Source of the DNA: Alistipes sp.
GTDB taxonomy: Bacteria > Bacteroidota > Bacteroidia > Bacteroidales > Rikenellaceae
Direction of reading: 5' to 3'
Length of the DNA: 64,000 bases
Assembly: GCA_017437045.1 (NCBI GenBank)
Contig: JAFSBY010000035.1
Location: forward strand, 1-64,000
Shown one piece after another: positions 27,460-35,889 of the stretch (positions are counted from its first letter, which is position 1; every line of letters begins with the position of its first letter). Both the position numbers and the translations under genes were made by a program. Under the pieces are notes generated by a model that saw only the letters and a program-made list of their open reading frames with translations, ran no database searches and was not told the origin of the DNA.

Positions 27460-29013
27460 TTATTTCTGATAATCTATATTATAATGGCACCCGACCGACT
27501 CCTTGATCTCCATGCCCTGCTTGATAACCAGATACGCCACGGCAATCATGTTGCGCAACTCGCAGAGTTCGCGCACCGGTTTGGTGTGGTTGTAGAGCTC
27601 CTCGGTCTCCTCAAAGAGGATCGAGAGGCGACGCATGGCGCGTTCCAGACGGAGGTTCGAGCGCACGATGCCTACATAGTTCGACATAATGGACTGCACC
27701 TCGCGCTTCGAGCGGATGAGCATCAGCATCTCCTCGGTGTGCTGCGTTCCCTCGAAATCCCAATCGGGAATACCCTCTTGGAAACCTACGCGATCGAATC
27801 GCTCGATGGCATGGCGAGCCGCCTCGTCGGCATAGACCACCGCCTCGATGAGCGAATTGGAGGCCAAACGATTCGCTCCGTGCAACCCCGTGCAGGAGGT
27901 TTCGCCCAACGCATAGAGCCGCTTGATGGAGGTCTGTCCGTGCAGATCGACCCGCACACCGCCACACGAATAGTGTGCCGCCGGAGTCACCGGAATCCAA
28001 TCCTTTGTCATATCAATACCTACCGAGAGGCACTTCTCGTAGATGTTGGGGAAGTGCGTGCGCACCGTCTCCGGGTCTTTGTGCGTCACATCCAGATAGA
28101 CAAAATCCTCGCCACGGCGGGTCATCTCACGATAGATGGCCCGTGCCGTAATATCACGCGGTGCCAGCGATTTCATCGGGTGGTATTTATCCATAAACTC
28201 CTCGCCATTTTGCAGACGCAGGATAGCTCCAAAGCCACGCATAGCCTCCGTAATGAGGAAGTTGGGTTTCTCGCCCGGATTGTAGAGAGCCGTGGGATGG
28301 AATTGGATAAACTCCATATTCTCGGTCTTGGCCTTGGCTCGGTGGCACATCGCCACGCCGTCACCCGTCGCCACAACCGGATTGGTCGTCGAGGAGTAGA
28401 TATGACCGCAACCTCCCGTTGCCACGATCGTAAAGCGCGCCAGCATAGTCTCGATCTCGTGCGTCTTTTCGTTGAGCACATAGGCACCAAAGCAGGTTAG
28501 GTTGCGCGTATGGCGGGTGACAAACTCACCCAGATGGTGCTGCGTCAAAAGATCGACCGCAAAGTGGTGCTCCAAGACCGTGATGTTGGGATGTTGGCGT
28601 ACCGACGCAATCAAGGCGCGCTCGATCTCGGCACCCGTAAGATCCTCAAAGTGCAGGATGCGGTGCTCGGTATGCCCACCCTCTCGATGGAGTTCAAAGC
28701 GGCCATCGGGGGTCTTGTTGAAGCGCGTACCCCAGGCAATCAGATCTTGAATCAGCTCCGGAGCCCGTCGCACGACCAATTCCACAGCCTGGCGATCGCA
28801 CTTACCGGCACCGCAGACCAGCGTATCCTCGATATGTTTCTCGAAGGTATCGGGCTCATAGGTCACCGAACAGATGCCACCCTGGGCATAATTTGTGTTA
28901 CACTCGGCCATCTCGCCTTTGGTGACGATCGTAACCGTACCGCGCTCAGCGGCTTTGAGGGCAAACGACAAGCCTGCCGCGCCCGAACCAATTACCAGAA
29001 AATCGGTTTTCAT
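27460..29013 (-). CDS. nadB: L-aspartate oxidase
   Basis: FAD enzyme that oxidises aspartate to iminoaspartate, the first step of de novo NAD synthesis. N-terminal GSGAAGLSFALKAAERG, the NTNYAQGGICSV signature, active-site HYSCGGVRVD and GLHGANRLASNSLIEA. 517 residues is the usual length. nadA and nadC are not adjacent. A TAACTTTG -7 element at 29048-29055 on the minus strand sits back to back with the queA promoter. Confidence 0.97.
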   Translation of the reverse strand: MKTDFLVIGSGAAGLSFALKAAERGTVTIVTKGEMAECNTNYAQGGICSVTYEPDTFEKHIEDTLVCGAGKCDRQAVELVVRRAPELIQDLIAWGTRFNKTPDGRFELHREGGHTEHRILHFEDLTGAEIERALIASVRQHPNITVLEHHFAVDLLTQHHLGEFVTRHTRNLTCFGAYVLNEKTHEIETMLARFTIVATGGCGHIYSSTTNPVVATGDGVAMCHRAKAKTENMEFIQFHPTALYNPGEKPNFLITEAMRGFGAILRLQNGEEFMDKYHPMKSLAPRDITARAIYREMTRRGEDFVYLDVTHKDPETVRTHFPNIYEKCLSVGIDMTKDWIPVTPAAHYSCGGVRVDLHGQTSIKRLYALGETSCTGLHGANRLASNSLIEAVVYADEAARHAIERFDRVGFQEGIPDWDFEGTQHTEEMLMLIRSKREVQSIMSNYVGIVRSNLRLERAMRRLSILFEETEELYNHTKPVRELCELRNMIAVAYLVIKQGMEIKESVGCHYNIDYQK

Positions 29014-29066
29014 TGGGTTTTTAGCTTTTAACGCACAATTTGCGACGCAAAGTTATAAAATCTTTG

Positions 29067-29074
29067 TAATTTTG
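29067..29074 (+). promoter_or_regulatory. -7 element of queA in the nadB/queA divergent region
   Basis: TAATTTTG, 19 nt before the queA ATG. The nearest TTTG upstream (29039-29042) is 24 bp away, longer than the usual spacer. nadB has a matching TAACTTTG on the other strand at 29048-29055. Confidence 0.5.
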
Positions 29075-29093
29075 CCGAACAAAATCCGAAGAA

Positions 29094-30302
29094 ATGGAGC
29101 GTTATATCAACATAAACGACTACACGTACGACCTGCCCGACGAGCGAATTGCCAAATTCCCGCTCGAGGAGCGGTCGGCATCCAAGCTGCTCATCTACAC
29201 CCAAGGCACGATCGCCGAGCGTCACTTCCGCAACATCGGCGAGGTTTTGCCCGAAGGGTCGTTGCTCGTGTTCAACAACACGAAGGTAATCCGCGCCCGC
29301 ATCATCATGCACAAACCCTCGGGGGCCCGCATCGAGGTCTTCTGCCTCGAGCCGCATGCTCCGGCCGACTACGAACGCGCCTTGGCCGCCGAGGGTGCGG
29401 CCGAGTGGTCGTGCATCGTGGGCAACTCCAAGAAGTGGAAAGAGGGCTACGTCGAGATCAACTTCGACCACGAAGGACGCAGCGAGTGGTTGCGCGCTTG
29501 GCGCGTAGGCGAGAAGGGCCGCGAGCAGATCGTCCGCTTCGAGTGGTCGGCTCGGATGGCCTTTGGCGAGTTGTTGGAGCTTCTGGGGCGCATCCCCATT
29601 CCGCCCTATCTGAACCGCGAAAGCGAGGAGATCGACAACACGCGCTACCAGACTGTCTATTCCAAATTCGAGGGTTCGGTAGCAGCTCCAACAGCCGGCC
29701 TGCACTTCACGCCCGAGCTCATCGAGCAGATGCAGGAGCAGGGTTTCTCGTTCGGCGAGGTGACGTTGCATGTCGGCGCCGGCACCTTCCTGCCGGTCAA
29801 GGAGGAGAATGCCACCCAGCACCCCATGCACTCCGAACACTTTGAGATTCGACGATCGACGGTCGAGCAACTCCTATCCAAACATGGGTCGATTACGGCC
29901 GTTGGCACCACCTCGGTGCGTACGCTCGAGTCGCTCTCGGCATTGGCTTGGCGCATTCACAGCGAGGGCTCGCCCGCCACGGAGCGGGTCATCGGCCAAT
30001 GGGAGTTGTACGACATTCCGGCCGCCTTTGGGGGCCGGCAGGCGTTAGAGACGCTGCTCGATTATATGGAGCGTGAGGGTCTGGAGCGCATGAAGTGTGC
30101 CACGCAGATCATGATCACGCCGCTGGGCTATCAATTCCGTATCGTTGAGCGTATCATCACCAACTTCCACCAACCCTCCTCGACGCTGCTGCTGCTCGTC
30201 GCGGCCTACGTAGGCGAGGATTGGCACCGTATCTATGACTACGCATTGCAGCACGATTTCCGCTTCTTAAGCTACGGAGACTCCTCCCTGCTGATGCGGT
30301 AG
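29094..30302 (+). CDS. queA: S-adenosylmethionine:tRNA ribosyltransferase-isomerase
   Basis: Transfers the ribose of AdoMet to 7-aminomethyl-7-deazaguanine in tRNA to form epoxyqueuosine. Seen: YDLPDERIAKFPLEERSASKLL, NNTKVIRARI, RIPIPPYLNR, the TAGLHFT signature, GAGTFLPV, and NFHQPSSTLLLLVAAYVG near the C-terminus. At 402 residues it is longer than the enterobacterial enzyme (about 350), because of expanded loops around residues 90-130 and 290-320. Other queuosine genes are not in the window. Confidence 0.95.
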   Translation: MERYININDYTYDLPDERIAKFPLEERSASKLLIYTQGTIAERHFRNIGEVLPEGSLLVFNNTKVIRARIIMHKPSGARIEVFCLEPHAPADYERALAAEGAAEWSCIVGNSKKWKEGYVEINFDHEGRSEWLRAWRVGEKGREQIVRFEWSARMAFGELLELLGRIPIPPYLNRESEEIDNTRYQTVYSKFEGSVAAPTAGLHFTPELIEQMQEQGFSFGEVTLHVGAGTFLPVKEENATQHPMHSEHFEIRRSTVEQLLSKHGSITAVGTTSVRTLESLSALAWRIHSEGSPATERVIGQWELYDIPAAFGGRQALETLLDYMEREGLERMKCATQIMITPLGYQFRIVERIITNFHQPSSTLLLLVAAYVGEDWHRIYDYALQHDFRFLSYGDSSLLMR

Positions 30303-30568
30303 CGAGGGATTGGCTACTCCGCAGCCCTACGGACTGCTCCGTGACGCCTTTCCCTTCCGATCGCTGCGGGGGCACTCTCGAAAAAATTCGGAAGTGTCTT
30401 GCTTTTTGACCGCCGCAACCGGAGGCAAAATGCGTTTTGCCGTAGGTAGATGCTTTTTTACAGCCAGACTTGTGGTGTAAAAAAGCATCAATCTCGCCAA
30501 CAGGCGGTAATTGAGAAACGGGAGGGATTGGCTCCCTACGGTCGCCTTTCCCTTTACTCCTTAACTTG
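30303..30568. repeat. Repeat-rich intergenic DNA with several hairpins
   Basis: No gene is supported. Two related blocks begin GAGGGATTGGCT and end CGCCTTTCCCTT (30304-30355 and 30521-30552). Between them are a perfect hairpin GGCAAAA-tgcg-TTTTGCC (30424-30441) and a 14-bp perfect inverted repeat GATGCTTTTTTACA / TGTAAAAAAGCATC (30449-30489). The block structure looks like a dispersed non-coding repeat. Confidence 0.6.
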
Positions 30569-30708
30569 CAAGCGGAAAAATAGCACGAGTATCGGCAGAG
30601 CCGAGACTTACTTTTTTTTGTCAAACGGTCATCGGTAAATTGATTTACCAGTGGCCGTTTGACAAAAAAAAGACTCGCAACTTGCGAGTCGTGCTATTTT
30701 TCCGCTTG
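30569..30708. repeat. Pair of inverted copies of a terminator-bearing repeat
   Basis: Two facing copies of one element. Each has CAAGCGGAAAAATAGCACGA (30569-30588, and inverted at 30689-30708), then a hairpin whose sequence differs between copies, then T8-GTCAAACGG (30612-30628, and inverted at 30655-30671), then GGTAAAT (30634-30640, and inverted at 30643-30649). The outer arms match over 20 bp and the inner arms over 17 bp, exactly. Each copy ends transcription toward the centre: queA from the left, tRNA-Ser from the right. Confidence 0.85.
30664..30690 (-). terminator. Terminator of tRNA-Ser
   Basis: On the minus strand, perfect stem GACTCGCAA / TTGCGAGTC (one-base loop) followed by T8, 22 nt beyond the tRNA 3' end. 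It is the right-hand copy of the mirrored repeat. Confidence 0.88.
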
Positions 30709-30711
30709 ATG

Positions 30712-30796
30712 CGGAGAGAGAGGGATTCGAACCCCCGGATCCGTGAAGATCAACGGTTTTCAAGACCGCCGCAATCGACCACTCTGCCATCTCTCC
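30712..30796 (-). tRNA. tRNA-Ser (TGA)
   Basis: 85-nt class II tRNA with a long variable arm. Acceptor GGAGAGA / TCTCTCC, discriminator G, T-loop TTCGAAT, anticodon stem GCGGT / ACCGT around loop CTTGAAA giving anticodon TGA. CCA is not encoded. Confidence 0.95.
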
Positions 30797-30921
30797 GAGC
30801 GCACAAAAGTACGATCCTTTTTTTGTTTTGCCAAATCTGATCGGTGAAAAATGCTTTTTTTCTCAACCACGAAGCCCTCTTTCATCGCGTCAGTACGGAC
30901 TGCAAGCTCGCCTAAAGCCCC

Positions 30922-31428
30922 TTAATAGACTACCTTATCGGCCTTGGCCAGCCACTTTTCGAAGACTTTGAAGGCTCGATCGCGCATAAAATGCTCGCAA
31001 CGGATCGACCGCTCCGCGTGGCTCAAATCGAGCTGATCGTAGATAAACGAATCATCGAAATGAATGTGCTTGGCGTCTGCCTTGGTGTTTCCATAACAGA
31101 TCCGGCTCACACGTGCCCAATAGAGTGCCGAAAGGCACATCGGGCAGGGCTCACACGAGGAATAGACCGTGCACCCCGACAGATCAAACACCCCGAGCTT
31201 CCGGCAGGCATTCCGAATGGCCGAAACCTCGGCATGTGCCGTCGGGTCGTTCTGCAAGACCACTTGATTCGTCCCCGTAGCTACCACCTCGCCATCGCGC
31301 ACGATCACCGCACCAAAGGGTCCTCCCCCTTGATCGACACTCTCCTCCGAGAGACGGATGGCCAACTCCATAAAACGTGCATCTTCGGCCGTATAATCCC
31401 GTTTTTCGGGCAAAACATCCTGTTTCAT
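30922..31428 (-). CDS. guaD: Guanine deaminase-like nucleoside deaminase
   Basis: 168-residue zinc cytidine-deaminase-fold enzyme. Catalytic HAEVSAIRNAC (His and Glu) and the second zinc motif SSCEPCPMC are intact. NDPTAHAEV, ALYWARV and FDDSFIYDQLDL follow closely the pattern of the Bacillus guanine deaminase, so deamination of guanine to xanthine is the best guess. A tRNA adenosine deaminase (TadA) is less likely because of the C-terminal half. It lies 14 bp after dusB and is probably in the same transcript. Confidence 0.85.
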   Translation of the reverse strand: MKQDVLPEKRDYTAEDARFMELAIRLSEESVDQGGGPFGAVIVRDGEVVATGTNQVVLQNDPTAHAEVSAIRNACRKLGVFDLSGCTVYSSCEPCPMCLSALYWARVSRICYGNTKADAKHIHFDDSFIYDQLDLSHAERSIRCEHFMRDRAFKVFEKWLAKADKVVY

Positions 31429-31442
31429 TCTATCTATACCAT

Positions 31443-32465
31443 CTAAAGATCATGTGAAAGGGGTGCCGGCACGGTATGGCTCATATCGCAATCGCCCCAC
31501 CGCTCGGCTACCAGATCCAACGTCGCATACAACTCGGCCACATCGAGCGAGGTGACCAATTTCATGCGCGTGGACTTAAAGTCGGGTAATCCCTTGAAAT
31601 AGTTCGTCAGATGGCGACGCATCTCCAAGATACCCACATAATCACCCTTCACCTCCAACGATTTTGCCAAATGTTCCTTGGCGATACGTACGCGCTCGAC
31701 GACCGAAGGTTGCGGCATCTCCTCGCCCGTGCGCAAGAAGTGTTTACACTCCTCGAAAATCCACGGACGGCCATAGGTGGCACGACCGATCATCACCGCA
31801 TCAACCCCATAGCGATCGAACATTTCGGCCGCCTTCGGACCCGAATCCACATCGCCATTGCCGATGATCGGGATCTTGATCAGCGGGTTATTCTTCACCT
31901 TGCCAATCAGCGTCCAATCGGCCTCGCCCCGATACATCTGGGCTCGCGTGCGGCCATGGATCGTGAGGGCAGCAATGCCCACATCCTGCAGACGCAGGGC
32001 GATCTCCTCGATATTTTTCGACTCCTCATCCCACCCCAGACGGGTCTTGACGGTCACCGGTTTCTTGACCGCCTCGACGATCTGGCGTGTCATCTCAACC
32101 ATGAGCGGCACATCGCGCATCATGCCCGATCCGGCGCCTCGGCCGGCAATCTTTTTGACCGGACATCCGAAGTTGATGTCGATCACCTCGGGGCCGGCCG
32201 CCTCGGCCATCTTGGCCGCCTCGACCATCGGTTCGATGCGGTTGCCGTAGATCTGAATACCCACGGGACGTTCGCCATCGTCGATATTGAGTTTCCGCAA
32301 CGATTTGGCCGCCTCGTGCATCAATCCATCGGACGAGATAAACTCCGTATAGACCATATCGGCACCAAATCGTTTACACATGTAGCGAAACGAAGGGTCG
32401 GTCACATCCTCCATCGGAGCGAGCAACAAGGGGCGTTCGCCCAGATCTATATCGGCAATTTTCAT
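31443..32465 (-). CDS. dusB: tRNA-dihydrouridine synthase
   Basis: FMN enzyme that reduces uridines in the tRNA D-loop. Seen: APMEDVTDPSFR at the N-terminus, INFGCPVKKIAGRGAGSG with the catalytic Cys, KTRLGWD, TIHGRTRAQMYRG and IGNGDV, and IGRATYGRPWIF. The start is set at 32465 (MKIADIDLG, 340 residues) because the longer frame begins at 32489, inside the -7 element TACATTTG (32487-32494, minus). That spacing gives a leader of about 20 nt. Confidence 0.93.
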   Translation of the reverse strand: MKIADIDLGERPLLLAPMEDVTDPSFRYMCKRFGADMVYTEFISSDGLMHEAAKSLRKLNIDDGERPVGIQIYGNRIEPMVEAAKMAEAAGPEVIDINFGCPVKKIAGRGAGSGMMRDVPLMVEMTRQIVEAVKKPVTVKTRLGWDEESKNIEEIALRLQDVGIAALTIHGRTRAQMYRGEADWTLIGKVKNNPLIKIPIIGNGDVDSGPKAAEMFDRYGVDAVMIGRATYGRPWIFEECKHFLRTGEEMPQPSVVERVRIAKEHLAKSLEVKGDYVGILEMRRHLTNYFKGLPDFKSTRMKLVTSLDVAELYATLDLVAERWGDCDMSHTVPAPLSHDL

Positions 32466-32486
32466 CGGCAAATGCTTTTTATCCCA

Positions 32487-32525
32487 CAAATGTAGTGGAT
32501 ATTTGGCAAATAAACGCTAAATTTG
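32487..32525. promoter_or_regulatory. Divergent promoters of dusB and argS
   Basis: TACATTTG on the minus strand (32487-32494) faces dusB and TAAATTTG on the plus strand (32518-32525) faces argS. They are 23 bp apart. No canonical -33 TTTG is found for either. Both start-codon choices rest on these elements. Confidence 0.55.
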
Positions 32526-32542
32526 TCCCCAAATTTTGCATT

Positions 32543-34324
32543 ATGGAGATCGAAAAATGGATATTGGAGACCGTACGTCGCTCGATCGAGTCGCTCTACG
32601 GTGAGCTCAACGGTGAGCAGTTGCAGATTCAAAAGACCCGCAAGGAGTTTGAGGGTGATTATACGCTGGTTGTCTTCCCCCTGTTGAAGCGCAGCCGCAA
32701 GAATCCCGAAATGACTGCCACCGAGATCGGCGAGCATGTCGTTGCCAACAATGCCGAGATCAAGGCCTACAACGTCATCAAAGGCTTCTTGAACCTCTCG
32801 CTCGATGCCTCGTTCTGGGCTGATCGCTTCGCGGAGATCACCACCGACGAGTGCTTCGGCGTGGCTGCCCCGACGGGCCGCACGATGATGATCGAGTACT
32901 CGTCGCCCAACACCAACAAACCGCTCCACTTGGGTCACATCCGCAACAACCTGCTGGGTTACTCCGTGGCCGAGATCCTGAAGGCCAACGGCCACACGGT
33001 CATCAAGGCCAACCTGGTCAATGACCGTGGTATCCACATCTGCAAGTCGATGCTTGCCTGGCAGCTCTACGGTGAGGGCGAGACCCCTGCCTCGTCGGGC
33101 ATGAAGGGCGACCACCTGGTCGGCAAATACTATGTCGAGTTCGACAAGCACTACAAGGCACAGATCAAGGAGTTGATGGCCGCCGGCAAGAGCGAGGAGG
33201 AGGCCAAGAAGCAGGCTCCGATCATGCTGGCAGCCCAAGAGATGCTCCGCAAATGGGAGACCGGCGATGAAGAGGTACGTGCCTTGTGGAGCACCATGAA
33301 CGGCTGGGTATATGATGGTTTCGATGTAACGTATAAGGCGCTGGGCGTCGATTTCGACAAGGTGTACTACGAGTCGCAGACCTACCTGCTGGGCAAATCG
33401 CTCGTCGAGGAGGGTCTGGCCAAGGAGGTCTTCTATCGCCGTGAGGATAACTCGGTATGGATCGACCTGACGGGCGACGGTCTGGACGAGAAGTTGCTGC
33501 TGCGCGGCGACGGCACGTCGGTCTATATGACGCAAGATCTGGGTACGGCCTTCCGCCGTTTCGAGGATAACAAGCTCGACGATATGATCTATGTCGTGGG
33601 CAACGAGCAGAACTACCACTTCCAGGTGCTGAAGCTCGTGTTGAAGAAGTTGGGCTATGCCGAGTGGAGCGACCACATCACCCACCTCTCGTATGGCATG
33701 GTCGAGCTGCCCGAGGGCAAGATGAAGTCGCGCGAGGGTACGGTGGTCGATGCCGACGACTTGATTGCCGATATGGTACAGACGGCCCGCGAGATGTCGG
33801 CCGAGCTGGGCAAGCTGGATGGTTGCACGGAAGAGGAGGCCGAGGCCGTATCGACGATGGTCGGTCTGGGTGCCTTGAAGTATTTCATCCTCAAGGTCGA
33901 TCCCAAGAAGACGATGCTCTTCGATCCGCGCGAGTCGATCGACTTCAACGGCAACACGGGACCCTTTATTCAATACACGCACGCGCGTATCTGCTCGGTG
34001 CTGCGCAAGGCCTCGGAGCAGGGCATCGACTATACCGGTCGAGCACAAGCCGACTACCTTCCCGAGGAGATCGAGTTGGTGAAGACCCTCTCGGAGTACC
34101 CCGCTACGGTGGCTGCTGCGGGTGAGAACTTTGCACCCTCGATCATCGGTGCCTACATCTACGAGTTGGCCAAGAGCTTCAACGGCTACTACCACGACCA
34201 TTCGATCCTCAAGGAGGAGCAGGCCGAGGTACGCAAGCTGCGTCTGCAGTTGGCCGCCACGGTAGCTTCGGTGATCCGCAAGGGTATGAAGCTGCTCGGC
34301 ATCGAGGTTCCGGAGCGGATGTAA
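32543..34324 (+). CDS. argS: Arginyl-tRNA synthetase
   Basis: Class I aminoacyl-tRNA synthetase charging tRNA-Arg. HIGH-type motif PNTNKPLHLGHIRNN (about residues 122-136), KMKSREGTVV in the KMSKS position, and the C-terminal DALR anticodon-binding domain ending ASVIRKGMKLLGIEVPERM (last residues). 593 residues from the ATG at 32543. The in-frame ATG at 32495 lies upstream of the -7 element and is rejected. Confidence 0.97.
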   Translation: MEIEKWILETVRRSIESLYGELNGEQLQIQKTRKEFEGDYTLVVFPLLKRSRKNPEMTATEIGEHVVANNAEIKAYNVIKGFLNLSLDASFWADRFAEITTDECFGVAAPTGRTMMIEYSSPNTNKPLHLGHIRNNLLGYSVAEILKANGHTVIKANLVNDRGIHICKSMLAWQLYGEGETPASSGMKGDHLVGKYYVEFDKHYKAQIKELMAAGKSEEEAKKQAPIMLAAQEMLRKWETGDEEVRALWSTMNGWVYDGFDVTYKALGVDFDKVYYESQTYLLGKSLVEEGLAKEVFYRREDNSVWIDLTGDGLDEKLLLRGDGTSVYMTQDLGTAFRRFEDNKLDDMIYVVGNEQNYHFQVLKLVLKKLGYAEWSDHITHLSYGMVELPEGKMKSREGTVVDADDLIADMVQTAREMSAELGKLDGCTEEEAEAVSTMVGLGALKYFILKVDPKKTMLFDPRESIDFNGNTGPFIQYTHARICSVLRKASEQGIDYTGRAQADYLPEEIELVKTLSEYPATVAAAGENFAPSIIGAYIYELAKSFNGYYHDHSILKEEQAEVRKLRLQLAATVASVIRKGMKLLGIEVPERM

Positions 34325-34412
34325 AAAAATTCAAAATTTAGAATTCAAAATTCAGCATTGAGGCGGCGGCATTGATCTTTGCAGGTCAGGCATCGCCCCC
34401 CACCGATAAAGT

Positions 34413-34455
34413 GTAGGGAAGTTCGGAGTGTAATCCGCAACTTCCCTACTTTTTT
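34413..34455 (+). terminator. Terminator of argS
   Basis: Perfect 11-bp stem GTAGGGAAGTT / AACTTCCCTAC followed by T6, about 90 bp after the stop. Confidence 0.92.
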
Positions 34456-34603
34456 AGGGGGTTCTCCCGCCCGTCTACGCACGCGACAAGCCCCATCAAA
34501 AGCGTGTAGGCTTTGTTTTCACCCATTTTCCGCATCATAAATATCCTCTTTTCGGTATGGAGTTTGCGAGGAGGAGGTTGTGTAACTCTAAAAACAAGTA
34601 ACC

Positions 34604-35428
34604 GTGAAAACAACCGCATCTACACTCTTGATGGCCGCGCTGTTGAGTTGTCCGACACTCTGGGCACAATCACAGCCCCCGAAGGCCGATTCGACCCGCC
34701 TTGCCTCCGCCGTCGAGGGGGATTATCGGGTCGATCAATACTTGATCTCCCAGCCGGTCGATGTCGATTACGACATCCACTATCGCATCAACAACGCCAC
34801 ACTCAACCCCTCGCTCGGCGAGAACAAGGAAGAGCTTGCGGCATTGCAGCAGCTGATCGAAAAGCCTCTATCCGACACACTGAACCGCGTGGGTCAGATC
34901 CACATCACCGGCTATGCCTCGCCCGACGGACCTCCGGAGCTGAACCGCACGCTGGCCAAGCACCGAGCCGAGGATATGCAGAACTACCTCAATAAGCAGT
35001 ACCACCTCTCGGCCCACTATCCGCTCAAGATCGACTCGGAGACAGCCTCCTGGAGCGATGCCCGTGCAGCCGTAGCTGCATCGTCCATTCCCCACCGCGA
35101 CTCGGTGCTGATGATCCTCGACAGCCGCACCCACACCGAAAGCGAGAAGCAGGCGGCCCTGCGACGCATGCCCGAGGCGTGGCGATACCTGGCACAGCAT
35201 ATCCTACCCCCGATGCGTCGCGTCGAGATCGACATCGCTTACCAACAAGGCTCGATCGTCGAGCAGCGCACCCGCATCGTGCCTGCCAAGCCACAACCGA
35301 CCGAGCCCGAGGTGGTCGTCGTAGAGGAGATTGAGCGCACGGTAGTCGATCCCTGCTGCCAAGAACTACTGCGCAGCGAGACGATCGGCATCATCGTGGA
35401 TATGCCCTCCGAAGATGTTGATTTTTAG
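34604..35428 (+). CDS. Secreted OmpA-like domain protein
   Basis: 274 residues starting at GTG (34604), with a signal peptide ending about SLWA/WAQ at residue 22. The region about 55-140 has the pattern of an OmpA/MotB C-terminal-like domain of Bacteroidota: INNATLNPSLGENKEEL, then HITGYASPDGPPELNRTLAKHRAEDM. It is probably periplasmic or outer-membrane associated. Similar domains accompany fimbrial (Mfa-type) genes, but none lie here. The acidic Val-rich tail ends in PSEDVDF. The exact function is unknown. Confidence 0.75.
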   Translation: MKTTASTLLMAALLSCPTLWAQSQPPKADSTRLASAVEGDYRVDQYLISQPVDVDYDIHYRINNATLNPSLGENKEELAALQQLIEKPLSDTLNRVGQIHITGYASPDGPPELNRTLAKHRAEDMQNYLNKQYHLSAHYPLKIDSETASWSDARAAVAASSIPHRDSVLMILDSRTHTESEKQAALRRMPEAWRYLAQHILPPMRRVEIDIAYQQGSIVEQRTRIVPAKPQPTEPEVVVVEEIERTVVDPCCQELLRSETIGIIVDMPSEDVDF

Positions 35429-35458
35429 CCTCCGGGGCGCAAAAGGAGGGTAAAAAAG

Positions 35459-35488
35459 TTGGAATTACCAAAATAATGCTTAATTTTG
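35459..35488 (+). promoter_or_regulatory. Promoter of the 95-residue protein gene
   Basis: TTGG 35459-35462, 18-bp spacer, TAATTTTG 35481-35488, giving a leader of about 30 nt. Confidence 0.5.
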
Positions 35489-35523
35489 CTGAAGGAAACT
35501 ATCACAAATCAGATTTTTAGACT

Positions 35524-35811
35524 ATGGCAAACTTAAGAAAGCTCAAGAAACAGATTGACTACTGCTTGGAGGAGGTTTTGTTCGATTGCGAGATGGCGAT
35601 CTGCTTCCAGCCCTCGAAAGAGGAGGAGATCGTGAAGGTGATCGAGGAGGCTGTGGCTGTACGCAACGCCCTCTTCACAAAGGCGATGAACCCGGCCGAG
35701 CCGCACAACAAATCGCTTGTTCGCAAGCACTACTCGGCGCTGCGCATCGAGATTGCTACTGCCTTCACCGAACTCTGCGAGAAACTTTCGCAGGTCAATG
35801 AGGCCAAATAA
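35524..35811 (+). CDS. Small helical protein of unknown function
   Basis: 95 residues, predicted all-helical and cytoplasmic (no signal or membrane segment). It starts MANLRKLKKQIDYCLEEVLFD (first ten MANLRKLKKQ), has a Glu-rich centre and ends with Glu/Lys. It has its own promoter-like element and a bidirectional terminator downstream, which supports a real monocistronic gene. I do not recognise a named family. Confidence 0.75.
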   Translation: MANLRKLKKQIDYCLEEVLFDCEMAICFQPSKEEEIVKVIEEAVAVRNALFTKAMNPAEPHNKSLVRKHYSALRIEIATAFTELCEKLSQVNEAK

Positions 35812-35835
35812 AAGCAGTTGAGATCCTTCAACCAC

Positions 35836-35872
35836 AAAAAAAGCGGTGTTCTTTCGGAACACCGCTTTTTCT
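35836..35872. terminator. Bidirectional terminator
   Basis: AAGCGGTGTTC-TTTC-GGAACACCGCTT stem with A-run on the left and T-run on the right. It serves the small plus-strand gene and the convergent tkt gene. Confidence 0.92.
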
Positions 35873-35889
35873 TACTTGGTCGTGTGCGA

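Noticed and set aside
30569-30796. Integration site of a mobile element at tRNA-Ser
   Set aside because: No integrase, no second partial tRNA copy and no foreign gene block is found nearby; the inverted repeats fit terminators better.
30450-30840. Small proteins encoded in the repeat region near tRNA-Ser
   Set aside because: The frames run through terminator hairpins and the tRNA gene, so they are most likely translations of a dispersed non-coding repeat.
32462-34201. Antisense open frame opposite argS
   Set aside because: No domain features; the plus-strand frame is a full argS.
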